Shown in pieces: positions 11,301 through 21,299 of a DNA stretch of 64,000 nucleotides. The position numbers and the translations under genes are program-made. Under the pieces are notes generated by a model. The model was not told the DNA's origin. It did not search any database and saw only the letters and a program-made list of their open reading frames with translations. The stretch lies in assembly GCA_034440575.1 (NCBI GenBank), contig JAOTOL010000442.1:1-64000 (forward strand). Reading direction: 5' to 3'. The stretch is from Imbricaverruca yamaguchii (lineage: Eukaryota > Arthropoda > Thecostraca > Neoverrucidae). Within the stretch, counting starts at the first letter, position 1. Each line of letters begins with the position of its first letter.

Positions 11301-14263
11301 ATGCATATCATCAGACTATTTGGGATGAACTTGGATTTACATCAAATTCAACATACATAACAATCCAATGCAATCATTCCTATAAATTCAGCAATGTTCA
11401 TGGGGAAATTTGTATCCGAATAGGAGCCTCTGACTGAAAAAAATGCAGTGGTCACATCCGAGCACACATAACTCTTGAAGGCCCTGGAGGAAAAATTAAA
11501 GGGTGAACTCGGGCACAATGAAGGGGTGAATTTCCTCTCGGAGCGACTTTGTCTGAAAAATTCGCCGGAGGTGCACTGATTCTTCCCGGAGGGACGCCAC
11601 CTTCCATGAGTTGAGGTATCGGGTGGGGTCATCCCCCAGTTCCTCCTCATATATCTGTCCCTGAGTAGTAGGTATGTTTGATCCGCGTGTAGACGCTAGT
11701 AAATCGCGAGCAATGATGATGGGCCGAAAAAATCACTATTTCTTGCTAATCATTCGCCACAAGGGGGACACAGACTGCTTTAGCGATCATATGTCTAATA
11801 TGTCATCCTGAGTTTAGGAAGATGAGGTGAAAAATGTAAATATATGCCTAAAGTTAATTACAAACATTGACAATGGGCAGCAAATATCTGATGTAAACAT
11901 ACTGCCCGACATTTGACATACCAAATGTCACAGAAAACCTGAGCCCACCTTGAATTTGGAGGTGGACCATTCCCTTCATCATCTGAAGCATCCTCTGGCT
12001 TCTGTGGTGGCACATCTTTTACCAACCTGATGAATTCCACCTGAAAGGAGCACTTTGTTATTCGATACATATTTTAATATTGCCATAGACATCCAAATCA
12101 TGAACAACTAATTGTTTCCATATTTTTTACTGTTATGGGTATCCTGTGGATTTTTTAATGGTTGCTACAGCCTTCAGGGGTGAGCTGTGTGATGGCCCAA
12201 TGCCAAAATCTATCAAATACATTGGCCTAATATAGCAAATTTGGTGCTTGAACCCATCCCGTCTTTCTGGTCAGATCCTCACACCCCATCTTGGGGAATT
12301 GATATAACCCCCTTCTAATCTCCAAACTCTGAGAGTCACAAGAAAACGAAAGAGATGTCATTCAGAAAGTGCCAAGATTTGCCGAACAAAACTTATCTGG
12401 AATCAGAAAAGGAACGCAAAAACGACCATGGCCCCAACATTTTTGTCCACACCAAAATCAAAATAATTTCTTGAAATTGCACAATTTTAAGTGAGATTCT
12501 CTTTAATTTGTCATTTTTCTAATTGGTAAAACAGACAGCAAAACGTTGCTCAAAATCAATTTTGACACAACATGCCAAATTGATGTGGGAAAAGGTATGC
12601 TTCATTGCGACGCGGTGCCGCGCGCTGTTCTTTCACTGTCAGCGGAAAACCTTAGGGAAGGGACAAAACTTATCAGCAAACCCCCCAGAGACACAATAGG
12701 TTGCACAATATGCTAGCTAATGTGTTTCACTATACATGATAACCTATAAATAATAACTTTGCTATCATGCTATATGATAGCACATCAATTAACACTGAAA
12801 ATAACCCCAACGTTCATACCAAAACATCATCTGACAATTTGCGTCTTTTGATTCTGAAGTCTTTATAGTAATGGGGTCGCCCTCAAATGAATGGGGACAC
12901 TATGAAGTGCACATTCTTAACATTCACTATATTTTGGTATAATTATTCATACCTCAAACACATTTGTTATAATTTAAGATAATTTTCAGTTTGGCCATTC
13001 TGGTGCACATGCGTAGCCAATTCTTGGATGGCTATTATTGAAGTTAGAGTGCTGATAAGATCAGCTTTATATGCTCCTTACTTCCATAAAGGAAAACAAG
13101 AGGTGAGACTAAATTTTTGTTAGGCTAGGCATTTCTGAATGTGACAATATTTAAACAAAGCTTTAAAACTGGTAGCCGCCGCTCTGGTAGCTCAGTTGGT
13201 TAAAGCGCTGGCATGCACCGGTCTCCCCTGTATTGGCAACACAGGGTTCGAGTCGCATCGCGCGCTCGCATTTAGCCCCGGCCGGGAGTGTTAGTTGGCA
13301 GCTGGCCCGATAAGGCCGGGGACGAGCTACCGGGCGGCCGTGTCGGTGCATTGGCGGCACGTTAAACTTTCGGTCTAAATCCTGCCATTGAACTGGAGCT
13401 GATGGATCGGGTGGTGGGGCCAGGGTTCACGCAACAAGCTCTGCTTAGCAATAGAGCCCTGGCTCCTCAAGCCACCCCAGCAACAACTCGGATCAAATTT
13501 TTTTTAAAACAAACTTTCAGAAAGTTCAAAAGGAAGTTAGGCTGGGCTAGGCTGCTTTTTTGTAAATGAAATTTGGGAAGAATATTTGATAACAAAAAAA
13601 ATAGGAAGGAGGTTAGACTGGGATACACTAATGTATCCCAATCTAACATCCTTCCTAATTTATCTTTTTTAAATGTGACCATACTCTGTATTATACACAT
13701 CATTAAAACCCAGCATTGCGTAGTATTTCACTCACCAACTGAAAAGGAAGCATTTTCAGCAGAGATGAGTGTTAATATGGTCCTACATATAATCATGTTT
13801 GCAACATGGTATTCAAACATCTTTACCAAAATCTGAACATCCAAATTGCAATTTTACCCTTGGATGCTGGCTTTTGCCAGATGACAAAGTAGTCATGATG
13901 ACTCAATGGAAAATGAATCTCATCACAGGTAAAAAGAATATATCTCGCAGCATTCCAAAAGGCGAGCATGATGATAAACTATGAAAATAATATATATTGG
14001 TAATACAATAGACAAAGTTTGAAGTCATAGCTGATCATGATGTAACTGATGACAAGCTGATCTGATAGCCACTCACCTTTCACAAAACCAACAGGTGTGG
14101 TGTAGCTCTTTCTTTTTGCCTGTGATGGACCAGGCTTATCTCCATCACTGTCATCTGCAAACACTCCATATATCTGTTCTTCTCGTGTCTGACGAAATCC
14201 ATGCCTGGCCATCGGGTTGAACTCTGCCTCTAGGTCATAATCTGTTACCTCAAATGCCTCCAT
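1786..14263 (-). CDS. TFIP11: TFIP11 (tuftelin-interacting protein 11 / septin-interacting protein 1), ten exons, frame broken
   Basis: TFIP11 is a nuclear G-patch protein that activates the DHX15/Prp43 helicase to disassemble the intron-lariat spliceosome. In order, the exons encode the TIP N-terminal domain ([17 protein letters not shown]), an acidic linker, the G-patch ([20 protein letters not shown]), the [10 protein letters not shown] motif, and most of the helical GCFC region, including [27 protein letters not shown] and FFPKWLQ. Exons: 14077-14263, 11949-12040, 10208-10447, 8310-8576, 6828-7027, 4991-5209, 4005-4213, 2865-3106, 2247-2460 and about 1786-1922. Phases agree at the junctions of exons 2/3, 3/4, 4/5, 5/6, 6/7, 7/8, 8/9 and 9/10. 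Seven small indels break the frame (near 10262, 8398, 6940, 3096, 3046, 2334 and 2284), and the exon 1/2 phases disagree. Roughly the last 150 residues of the family are not seen. It could be a decaying copy or a real gene with consensus errors. Confidence 0.88.
2247..2460 (-). CDS. TFIP11: TFIP11 exon 9
   Basis: The acceptor CCGACAG fits exon 8 phase 1 and gives [20 protein letters not shown], then [17 protein letters not shown] and [11 protein letters not shown]. These blocks lie in three frames: one base appears extra near 2334 and another shift occurs near 2284. The donor CAG|GTCGGT is weak. Confidence 0.85.
2533..2558. repeat. (CT)n microsatellite
   Basis: About 13 CT dinucleotides in the intron between TFIP11 exons 8 and 9, followed by a T-run. 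Confidence 0.95.
2865..3106 (-). CDS. TFIP11: TFIP11 exon 8
   Basis: It encodes [20 protein letters not shown], then [15 protein letters not shown] and [18 protein letters not shown], the most diagnostic TFIP11 segment. After LLW one G seems missing (TGGAGC where TGGGAGC would stay in frame, about 3096). A second shift lies near 3046 before DSPEMTQ. Donor G|GTGGGT at 2865. Confidence 0.92.
3150..3815. repeat. 30-bp minisatellite in a TFIP11 intron
   Basis: From about 3451 to 3813 there are about 12 near-identical 30-bp units built around CGACGGCGGCATACGCGGCT. From 3150 to 3450 the same 30-bp period continues in degenerate form (ACTGACGGCAGCATCCA and related). All six frames stay open over long stretches because the unit is a multiple of 3, so the ORFs here are artefacts. 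Confidence 0.95.
4005..4213 (-). CDS. TFIP11: TFIP11 exon 7
   Basis: Acceptor GTTTTGCAG at 4214, donor CACAG|GTGGGT at 4005; 209 nt with phase 0 in and phase 2 out. Uninterrupted frame beginning [17 protein letters not shown] and ending [10 protein letters not shown], matching the GCFC helical repeat region. There are no indels in this exon. Confidence 0.93.
4751..4880. repeat. (TA)n microsatellite
   Basis: About 40 TA dinucleotides followed by impure TATATA/ATAC sequence, in the intron between TFIP11 exons 6 and 7. Confidence 0.97.
4991..5209 (-). CDS. TFIP11: TFIP11 exon 6
   Basis: Exactly 73 codons in phase 0 at both ends: acceptor GTCGCTGCAG, donor AAG|GTGAGC. It encodes [16 protein letters not shown] through [11 protein letters not shown], a charged, coiled-coil-like segment matching the family region after the [10 protein letters not shown] motif. 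The frame is intact. Confidence 0.9.
5369..6400. repeat. Inverted-repeat element in a TFIP11 intron
   Basis: Arms at about 5437-5619 and 6204-6377 are inverted copies of each other (for example GGTTTGTAGAAGTGATAGG against its reverse complement). A (TTTA)n run lies at 5369-5394. Parts of the element (5376-5440 and about 5980-6200, for example GTAGCTGATGCTTGATGGAA) recur at 42890-43140. No transposase frame is seen. Confidence 0.75.
6828..7027 (-). CDS. TFIP11: TFIP11 exon 5
   Basis: Acceptor CCGGCAG at 7028, donor CGG|GTAAGC at 6828. It encodes [20 protein letters not shown], the family signature after the G-patch, and ends [19 protein letters not shown] in a different frame. The switch lies near 6940 in a GC-rich stretch. 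Phases match exon 4 (2) and exon 6 (0). Confidence 0.9.
8310..8576 (-). CDS. TFIP11: TFIP11 exon 4
   Basis: It completes the G-patch: G|GT joins exon 3 to read [20 protein letters not shown], then AIGAYGREK, an alanine/proline-rich acidic stretch, [11 protein letters not shown] and, after a shift near 8398, [19 protein letters not shown]. Donor GG|GTGAGT. The KNLQGI...EAK.RKG...GAYG order is diagnostic of TFIP11. Confidence 0.93.
8640..8800 (-). repeat. Possible tRNA-derived SINE
   Basis: The minus strand reads GATGGCCAGTGGTTGAGA (A-box-like) and CCCGGCTTCAATAC (B-box-like) about 35 bp apart, then a non-tRNA body. I found only one copy in the window, so family status is inferred. Confidence 0.4.
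9530..9590 (-). mobile_element. LINE 3'-tail fragment
   Basis: TTATTTGGACTTTAGGGCGC and the following 35 bp match the 3' tail of the I-clade LINE at 55 kb and 60 kb. The LINE sense strand is minus. I do not see a clear target-site duplication here. Confidence 0.65.
10208..10447 (-). CDS. TFIP11: TFIP11 exon 3 (G-patch)
   Basis: Acceptor CCGCCAG|T completes the serine codon begun in exon 2 and reads [19 protein letters not shown]. It ends with the G-patch core [19 protein letters not shown]; donor G|GTAAGC at 10208. Between HWEKHA and RGIG the frame shifts at a CGCGCG tract near 10262, consistent with loss of one CG dinucleotide. Confidence 0.92.
10523..10622 (-). repeat. Partial SINE, family A
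   Basis: GAGTCATGTGGCGTCGCCAA and GGTTGGTCGCGGG match the body of the family A copy at 541-658 in the same orientation. Confidence 0.5.
10630..10862. repeat. 32-bp minisatellite
   Basis: About six to seven units of roughly 32 bp built on GGACCCGGCGCCGGCT and GGCATCATCAGGCCA. It lies in the TFIP11 intron upstream of exon 3, about 180 bp from the exon. Open frames across it are repeat artefacts. Confidence 0.92.
11949..12040 (-). CDS. TFIP11: TFIP11 exon 2
   Basis: It encodes [20 protein letters not shown], the acidic linker between the TIP N-terminal block and the G-patch. Donor AAG|GTGGGC at 11949 leaves two bases that join exon 3 in frame. The right boundary is 12040 (CTTTCAG|G) or 12026 (CATCAG|G); neither continues the phase left by exon 1, so a base is missing or a small exon is unseen. 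Confidence 0.78.
12061..13181. other. TFIP11 first intron, no feature seen
   Basis: AT-rich intronic sequence. I find no conserved frame, RNA gene or repeat that I can tie to another copy. Confidence 0.5.
13182..13490 (+). repeat. tRNA-derived SINE, family B
   Basis: It starts with a well-preserved tRNA-like head: A box TAGCTCAGTTGG and B box GGTTCGAGTC. A body of about 230 bp follows (GGCCCGATAAGGCCGGGG, GCCATTGAACTGGAGCTGAT, AGCCACCCCAGCAACAA), then an AT-rich tail. A reverse copy lies at 28715-29027. It sits in the first intron of TFIP11. Confidence 0.85.
13590..13668. repeat. Near-perfect hairpin
   Basis: GGAAGGAGGTTAGACTGGGA is followed, after a 4-base CTAA loop flanked by TACA/TGTA, by its near-perfect complement CCCAATCTAACATCCTTCC. 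Arms are about 27 bp with few mismatches and are embedded in A-rich and T-rich flanks. It lies within TFIP11 intron 1. Confidence 0.85.
14077..14263 (-). CDS. TFIP11: TFIP11 exon 1 (start codon)
   Basis: The frame opens at ATG 14263 with [17 protein letters not shown], then [17 protein letters not shown] and TTPVGFVKG, the TIP N-terminal domain. Vertebrate TFIP11 has about 20 more residues before this block, so an upstream exon is possible, but this ATG is the first available. Donor AAG|GTGAGT at 14077, phase 1. Confidence 0.87.
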
Positions 14264-16190
14264 CTTCTCACATCAATGTTGGACTGACTGATCCAGAGTT
14301 TCCTGAAACAAACCAGGAAAGTGATAAGCCAATAGAAGCCAATAGAAGTACCAAGTGCACCATAAAATTTGAACCAGTGCTTTACATCAGCCCACAGAGC
14401 AGTTGGGGTGATTCAGGTAGTACCAGACAGTTATTTGGGCTTTCAACACTTCAACTGGACAGCAGTTAGCACAGGACACCTCAGTTTCTACACATTGACA
14501 ACCCTGACACTGCACACAAATATATTTATAAATACAACCACTCTCTTAATCCATTTGTTTGATGCCTGGATGTAATGGAGGAGTGGGTCTGTTTAAACAT
14601 TACTGATCTGTAATTTCATATTTTGATGCAATTGCATGTATGCTTGGACTTCATTTGTGATAAATAGACCAAATTTGCACAAAACATAGTACATCTTTCA
14701 ATTTGTGGTTCATCCAAGCTGTTCTTGAGATGTCAAACATGTTCAACTTCAGAATCACAGGTCACTGATGCTGATGCTATATTTGTGGTATCAGACTGAG
14801 ATTCATACTATATATTATAGCTGCTTAGCTTCCACATTTCTGGGGAAATGTCATGCATTTTGGTGGTACACTGGTTGGTATTGTATTGGACTGTAAGTCT
14901 GGTATTGGTGAAGTTCACCAGGTGTCATCAGACCTCACACTATTCAGGAAAAAAGAGATGAAGCCAACTGAGGCTAATATAACATTAACCTGGTAGGACA
15001 TGAAAGAAAAACCTTTCGCCTATCATTGAAGCATTTCCTTGTTTATTTTGTTCCACCAAGATGCAAGTCAAAGGGGCTTAGAGTTAGGTGTCCAGTACCA
15101 CCTGAATATCCGATATTCTCCACTGGTTCCCACAATTACCTGAGCTTGGCATCATTAGTCAGGTTTATGGAGGATTTTTGCTCATGGATCTTGCAGTTCC
15201 AGGGCCAAGATAGAGCTAGTAGACTTGGTGTAATGAGAAGCACAGATGTGCTTCCCATTATGCTAATCATCACATGATTATCTCTACCAGTCATAAGTAA
15301 TTGCAACTCTTAGTTCAGCAGCTGAAGAAAAAATGTTCTTCTTTTCAGTGATGCTGCTGAAATCACAAGAATTAAAGCTATGAAAGTACAAACAGGACAC
15401 AAACCAATTTGGGAGTCTACACAGGCAGATCTTTCACTATGATAATACCAAGATATAAATAGACAGCATATAAACTTTAGTATTCACTCTCAGATCAAGT
15501 ATGAATTGTCAATAATTCACAAACCATCTTCAAAGGAAGTTCATCCTTGCATATGACACCAGAAAATTGGCAGAACATCCCTGGGGCCAATGAGGGGGAA
15601 ACCAACTGTTCCACTCACAAGTGGCTGTCCGGAAATGGCTGAGATATTTGCAGGAACATTTTACTGCACAAGTAGACTAGCAAACCGAGGCCCACACCAA
15701 ACTACTGAAACAGTTCACAAGCTGTGAACTGTTCACAACATGCTCACAAGCCACTACTAGCCAAAACTTGCTTTGTTCCTCCATCAACATTCTCGGCCAT
15801 TGTTGTCATTGTTTATGCCAATGACATTCTTTTTGGCACCCTAGTTTATTACCAGCCAGACCTTGGTCAATGCAGCCTTGGATGCTGCACACTTCCTCCT
15901 ATTTGCTCTGCTCAGACCCAAGCCCACTGCCATGTAAACATTACCCAAATTCATGCCACTAATTGGCACTAACCACAAAACCACCCTACCACATTGCTGT
16001 CTTCTCAAAGCCAGCACACAGCTGACACCATGTAAAAACTTCCTTCCAAAGGTGACCCTCATCATATTTATCATCTCAACAGACCAGTCCAAGGCTCTAT
16101 CCACCACATCAGAAACAGCTCGACCTTCACTACCTTCCTCTGGCATTCCCACAACATATGCACACATGAAAACATGACATAAAAGATTAG
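14264..16190. other. No gene recognised
   Basis: This is upstream of TFIP11. Open frames are short and show no recognised motif. The TFIP11 promoter would lie near 14264-14600, but no core element can be called with confidence. Confidence 0.45.
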
Positions 16191-16195
16191 TGCAA

Positions 16196-16645
16196 CTATG
16201 AGCCACAAGGGCCCTTCTTGGTCATCAAGTCTGGTGTAAGCCATGCTGGCTTTCCCACCCTTCTTTTGCGTCTTTGCTTTTGGGGGACATATCTAATCCG
16301 AATTTCCTTCAAGTAACATCTGAACTTTTCCCACATTTCACAGGCTTTTAAATCGGAGAATTCTTCTTCCCATCTGATGGCACTTAAAGCCGCTCTCATG
16401 CAGTCAAAGTCTGCCGTGTTGAAATTTGGAACCTTTACCAAATTATCCTTAATAATCTCCCCCACATGTGCCTTGAATCTAACTATGTTATGGTCACTTG
16501 TTCCCAGAGTTTCTCCTACAGCTAAGTCTTGAACCAAGTCAATTAAATCCGAGAATACAAGGTCCAAGAACGATACACATGCATGGTAGGTTCCGACACA
16601 AACTGGTGTAACAACAGAGCCCTGTTCACGGAGCCTGCTGTCGCT
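16196..16645 (-). pseudogene. LINE endonuclease fragment (CR1/L2-like)
   Basis: The minus frame reads SFLDLVFSD, then GETLGTSDHNIVRF, the SDH signature at the end of an apurinic-type LINE endonuclease. It continues into the linker WLTPDLMTKKG. It stops at the border of the long inverted-repeat element starting at 16648. This is a truncated retrotransposon copy. Confidence 0.75.
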
Positions 16646-16647
16646 GC

Positions 16648-17258
16648 GGGGACCTTCATAAGTACCAAGTGTCATAAGTACCAAGTGTCACAAGTACCAA
16701 GAGTCATAAGTTCCAAAATATTCCAGATTTGGTTTCATAAGCTCCAAAAGTTGCCAGATAACTTCCAAAATACTCCAGACAGGGTGAATTCACAAGTACC
16801 CAAAGTCATAAGTTCCCGGTTTCATAAGTTCCAAAAATAGTTCTGAATTCGACCGCTAGATGACACCGTAAACGCTCAGCGGCACAAGAGCTTACATGCG
16901 TGCCGGCAGACGGCAGCACATAAACAATAACAAACGGCTTCAAAATTGTTGCCATTTATTGTGAGCTAAGAAATCACCACAATTCCTGACGACTTTTTGC
17001 AAAAGGAAAAGCCGTTGGTAATTGGACACGCGCTCCTGCAGTTGCATCATGATCAAGTTCTTGCAGGGATGGTGCTCAGCCCTTTCATGAGGTTCTGCCA
17101 CAGACAAGTGAGTTCGGTGAGGATGTATTTCTGCTGGTATTTCACAAGGCCAAAAAGATATAGATGCCCACCTACCTGCTTACATTGGTTAGGAAAAGGT
17201 AGATATCTGAACATGTTCTGTTTAATGGACACCTTATTTGAGGCAAATACCTTTGAAT
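16648..17258 (+). repeat. Left terminal inverted repeat
   Basis: Its reverse complement is 24163-24764. It has an open stretch (MQKEKPLVIGH...) that recurs in the other arm; this reflects arm identity and is not evidence for a protein. Confidence 0.92.
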
Positions 17259-17756
17259 CATTGACCTATACAAGACTAGACACACTACTCGACTTTTCAG
17301 AACGTGCCACCCGGCAACGCTATAGAGTGGCAAGCGCATTTACGCGGCGAACACTTGCCATTGAAATTCCTATACGCTAGGGTTTGTTGCTTCGTGATTC
17401 ATTGAATATAACGAAGTCTTGTTCTGCAATCGGGTGCAGGAAGAGGCATGGTGATCCGCCAAGACATGGAGATCACTTATCATTCCACAGGTTGGTATTT
17501 TTGCGTGCTTAATTATATTTAAATGTTATAATTTGAAGTATGCTTCTGCGCCATAATTGTCAACCTGCGACTTTCATACCGTTAAAGTCATACAGTCATA
17601 AGTCATAAAGTGTTGAGGCTTAATAAGAGCCACAGGGGCCCATCTGGGTTAAGCCTATCTAGAAAAGATACTATAAATGTACATACTCTCACCCCAATCA
17701 ATCCCTTATCTAAAGTTCCTAGGCAGCTATATATCCCAGCCTGTCTAGCACCATTC

Positions 17757-18107
17757 ACTTGCTATTGCATAACACTCAACAATTACAATCTCGTCCCATC
17801 ATACCCATTGTGCTACCATAGACAATCTCATCAGTATCACATGCCAAAGGAAGTTGCTGAATCCACTGCTATGTACACCCTATGTAAAGCTATACTGTGT
17901 TTAGACTTAATAAGAGACTCACTTGCTATTGCATAATACACTCAACAATTACATAATATTGCATAATATACTCAACATAACTCCTCCCATCATACCCACT
18001 GTGCTACCAAAGACAATCTAATCAGTATCACATCCTGAAAGAAGGTGCTGAATCCACTGCTAGGTACACCCTATGTAAAGTTATAAAGCATTTAGACTTA
18101 ATAAGAG
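17757..18107. repeat. Tandem duplication, about 175 bp x 2
   Basis: 17757-17927 and 17928-18107 are direct copies: CACTTGCTATTGCATAA at the start and TTTAGACTTAATAAGAG at the end of each, with small indels between them. From 18110 to 18900 I see nothing recognisable. Confidence 0.88.
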
Positions 18108-18949
18108 CATCTTAAGTTCAGGATAGACATGGAGTTGTTTGACAACACTGCTTGTGTTTTGTGCATAGCTGGTGGTATTTGGTGTATAATTTTATTGGCA
18201 AGATATCCATTAGATCTTACTGGTATGAACTAATGGGCACAAAATGACCAAAGCAGTTGATGCACAATAAAGCACAAATCCACAACCACTGGTATGAATT
18301 TGAACTAGGCATTTTATGCTATCATTGCCTGTAAGGTTCAGCTATACAATTTAATTCTGGATTTTGGAATGTGTGGAAGGAAGGAGCCATGTCACTGAAC
18401 AGTTCTAAATTCCTGAATACTTGTCTTTTCCATGTGAAAGATTTTCAGTGATATTTCCAATGAAGAACCATATTTTGTTTGTATTAGTGAAGCATGGGTT
18501 GGCCAATAGTTTTGCCTCCAGCTCTAGTAGTTTGTGAGTTGTAAAGCACCAATAAATTAATAGATATAAATTCTAAAGTTCTACATGTCTACATGATTGT
18601 TGATGCCACCACAATATACAGCAAATAAATACATATGATTTGGAAAATATTAATTTAACAATGCTTTCTACCTTTTGCAGGTTAATTGAAAGCATACATT
18701 TTACTTTCCAAATGTGTTGAAAGGTATGGCAAATGCCTAAAAGGTTAAGACATCACGTATATCATAGTCTTATACTAGCTTGTTTGGATGACTTCAAAAG
18801 GTCAGGATATTTGTAGTGGTTCGCCAATTGTCCGCAAATAGCGTATGAACAGTACTTTGCGCGTGCGCCTGATGGCCATGCAATCGGTTCACAGTAAAGC
18901 CTACGTCACTAGTATTTCATTCTGAGTGTGCTGACATATTGGCATTTCT

Positions 18950-19875
18950 GTTAGGCTTCGACAGGAGTTCCTGGCAAACTTCAGTTCTACGCTGTTCCGG
19001 TTGCAGACATCATCCAAGGAACCGATATTGCAGACCCGGCGTTTCACTCCGATCCTGGGTCTCTGCCTCGCGGCGCAAACCGTCATGGACGTCAGTGAGG
19101 CCTTGCTGGAGGAGGATGGATTGAGCTACGTCTTGCCGTACAAGATGTCACAAGACCACCTGGAGCTTCTGTTCGGCCGAATCCGACGCATGGGTGGCTA
19201 CAACAACAACCCAAACGTGGCCCAACTGCAGCACGCCATGCGCAGACTCATCCAGCACAACTTTATATCGCCATCAGCCACTGGGAACTGCACGGCACGG
19301 GACGACAGCGACGACGGCCTGCTTCAAATCCGTCGTCGAAAACCACCGAACGGCGCTCAGCGAAGATGAGCCGATGCCGGCGGTAGTGCAGCATCTCCTC
19401 ACGACGGGGGACACCGGGTCGTCGTTCGTGGACAACTGTGTTGGGTACATTTCCGGATATGTGTCGCAAGCTGTTGGAAACTGGCGCGATCGGGTGCGGT
19501 GAGTGCATCGGTGCACTCCTGTGCAACGAGGACGACCCTCCGTCGCATGAAGTGATGGGTCTTGTGAAGGTGCGTGACAATGGTGGGCTGCTCATCCCAT
19601 CGGCGTCGACGTACGCGATCGTAGTGTCAGCAGAGCGGCATTTGACGGCCTTAAGGAAGTGTGGTGCTATGGATGGATCGAATCTGTCACATAGAATTCT
19701 GTGTAGTATTCTGACAAAGTTAATGACGGAGAGCACCCACGACCTGTTCCCTGGAATACAGGACCACATGTTTGCTCCACGAGTGGGTCAGTGCCATGCC
19801 GTGGTAATGGTGAAACAGATCGTAGCGAGGTACTTGCGTGTCCGCCTCTACGCCTATGCGAAAAAATGTAACTGA
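18950..19875 (+). pseudogene. P-element-like (THAP9-type) transposase, C-terminal half, frame broken
   Basis: The frame at 19001-19369 reads PYKMSQDHLELLFGRIRRMG then YNNNPNVAQLQHAMRRL, the signature C-terminal block of P-element/THAP9 transposases. It continues through a shifted frame (FVDNCVGYISGYV) and another (RKLLETGAIGCGECIGALLC ... NGGLLIPSA), ending at a stop at 19873. At least two frameshifts are present, near 19290-19320 and 19460-19480. The THAP domain and the catalytic region are not seen upstream, so this is a remnant. Confidence 0.85.
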
Positions 19876-20284
19876 GTGGACTGCACAGTGCCCACAAGAG
19901 ACACAACTTGTGTGAGCAGGTGCTGTTTGCGCACCAATAGGTTATATTTTCAATGACCTTATTGTTCTTTGACACAATGGGCAATATAAGATGGACGTAC
20001 AGTATGCCAACATTAAGTGTTAAGATCCATGCGAAGTACTGAAACAGCGAATGCAGTGTCATATGTGAAATCATCTAATTTCCTCGTCTGGACGGTTTGG
20101 CCCTCGAAGTCTGAAGCCTTGAGCAAATGTATCCGACCCTATCCTGCTCCCTTCATCTGTGTATCACGTACACAATGTTAAGCACAATTGTTTTTACCTA
20201 GGCCAGTAATCTTCAGAGACATTGTTAATTGCTTCAGTCATCTCTGTATTTCATGAATAACCCCGGAATATTGTCCCCATTTAC

Positions 20285-20760
20285 CGTCAGCAAAGCAATA
20301 CTGTTCCCGTGGCTCCACTAACCTCCACAAACCTCCACCGGTTGTTCTCCGTCGCAAATCCGGTGGGGATTTTTCCTCCATCAACCCAGAAGCAGAGTCC
20401 AATTGTGATTTCTCAGTTGAGCTCAATCACGGCGCACTTGCTCGATATATTTGCGCGTAAGCAACGTCCTCCATCATATGAATCTCATCTTCATGCATCA
20501 ACTGAATCCCAGTGAATTTGAAATTACTACTATAACTATGAACAATAATCGAAGTAACAGTTGCAGACCACAACACATTTTGTTTAGGCCTTTAATCTAC
20601 GTCATTCGGCCCAACGGAAGATGTTACTTTACCGGCCCGGAACCGCCGCACCCCGTGCCCAGAAGTACAGCTGTTCTGGCGCTGACTAAAATCCTACTCG
20701 AACCCAGTCTACTAGGTGGGACAAGTTGAGATGAGGAAAAGTCAGCATCGGGTAGAGAAG
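20285..20760 (+). mobile_element. Copy of the 56-kb hAT-like miniature element
   Basis: GTTCCCGTGGCTCCACTAAC and about 470 following bases align with 56080-56590, including GAGCTCAATCACGGCGCACT and GCATGCATCAACTGAAT. The end equivalent to 57000 is not found, so the copy is probably truncated. Confidence 0.8.
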
Positions 20761-20789
20761 CGCTCGGGGCCGAGGGGAGCTCGGCGGGT

Positions 20790-21195
20790 CCAGACTAGTA
20801 GCGCAACCAGGGAGGGGGGCAAGGGGGCCATGGCCCCTCCCCAGAAATTTGTTGGGGCCTGCTCCGAGCCAGGGGCCCGCTGCGGGGCCCCTGGCCCGGA
20901 GTGGGGCCCACCCTACTTAGAGAGCCCTGGCTAGGGCTCGCGAAACGGATATGTGGCTCGAATCAGGGACCCTTGAACCAACTGAAAATCTGGGGGACCG
21001 TTCCAGCCAGGGGCCCGCTCGAACCGGGGCCCATTGAACCAATAGCCCGCTTAGGTACCTGCTTCAACCTGGGGCCCTGCCTGAACCAGGAAGCCCGCTT
21101 CGGAACCGGGCCCACTTTTTACAAACATAGGGGCCCGCTCAGCTAACTGCATGTTTTCCGCAGACTCCTTAAAAACATGAGGGGGCCCGCTCTCC
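20790..21195. repeat. Degenerate GGGGCCCGCT satellite
   Basis: A run of irregular units of about 25-35 bp, each with GGGGCCCGCT or a variant followed by GAACC-like sequence. The copies are poorly conserved and no coding potential is evident. Confidence 0.7.
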
Positions 21196-21299
21196 AATCC
21201 TAGGCTATGCACTATAAAAGATGTCTACTTGCCACCAGCATGTGGCATGGGAGCATTCCAAAATCCAAACTCAACCAGATTGGGAACTTCCCAGTTCCC

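Noticed and set aside
16997..17380. Plus-strand open frame of 127 codons as a gene
   Set aside because: It lies in the inverted-repeat arm and recurs in the opposite arm; no domain is recognised.
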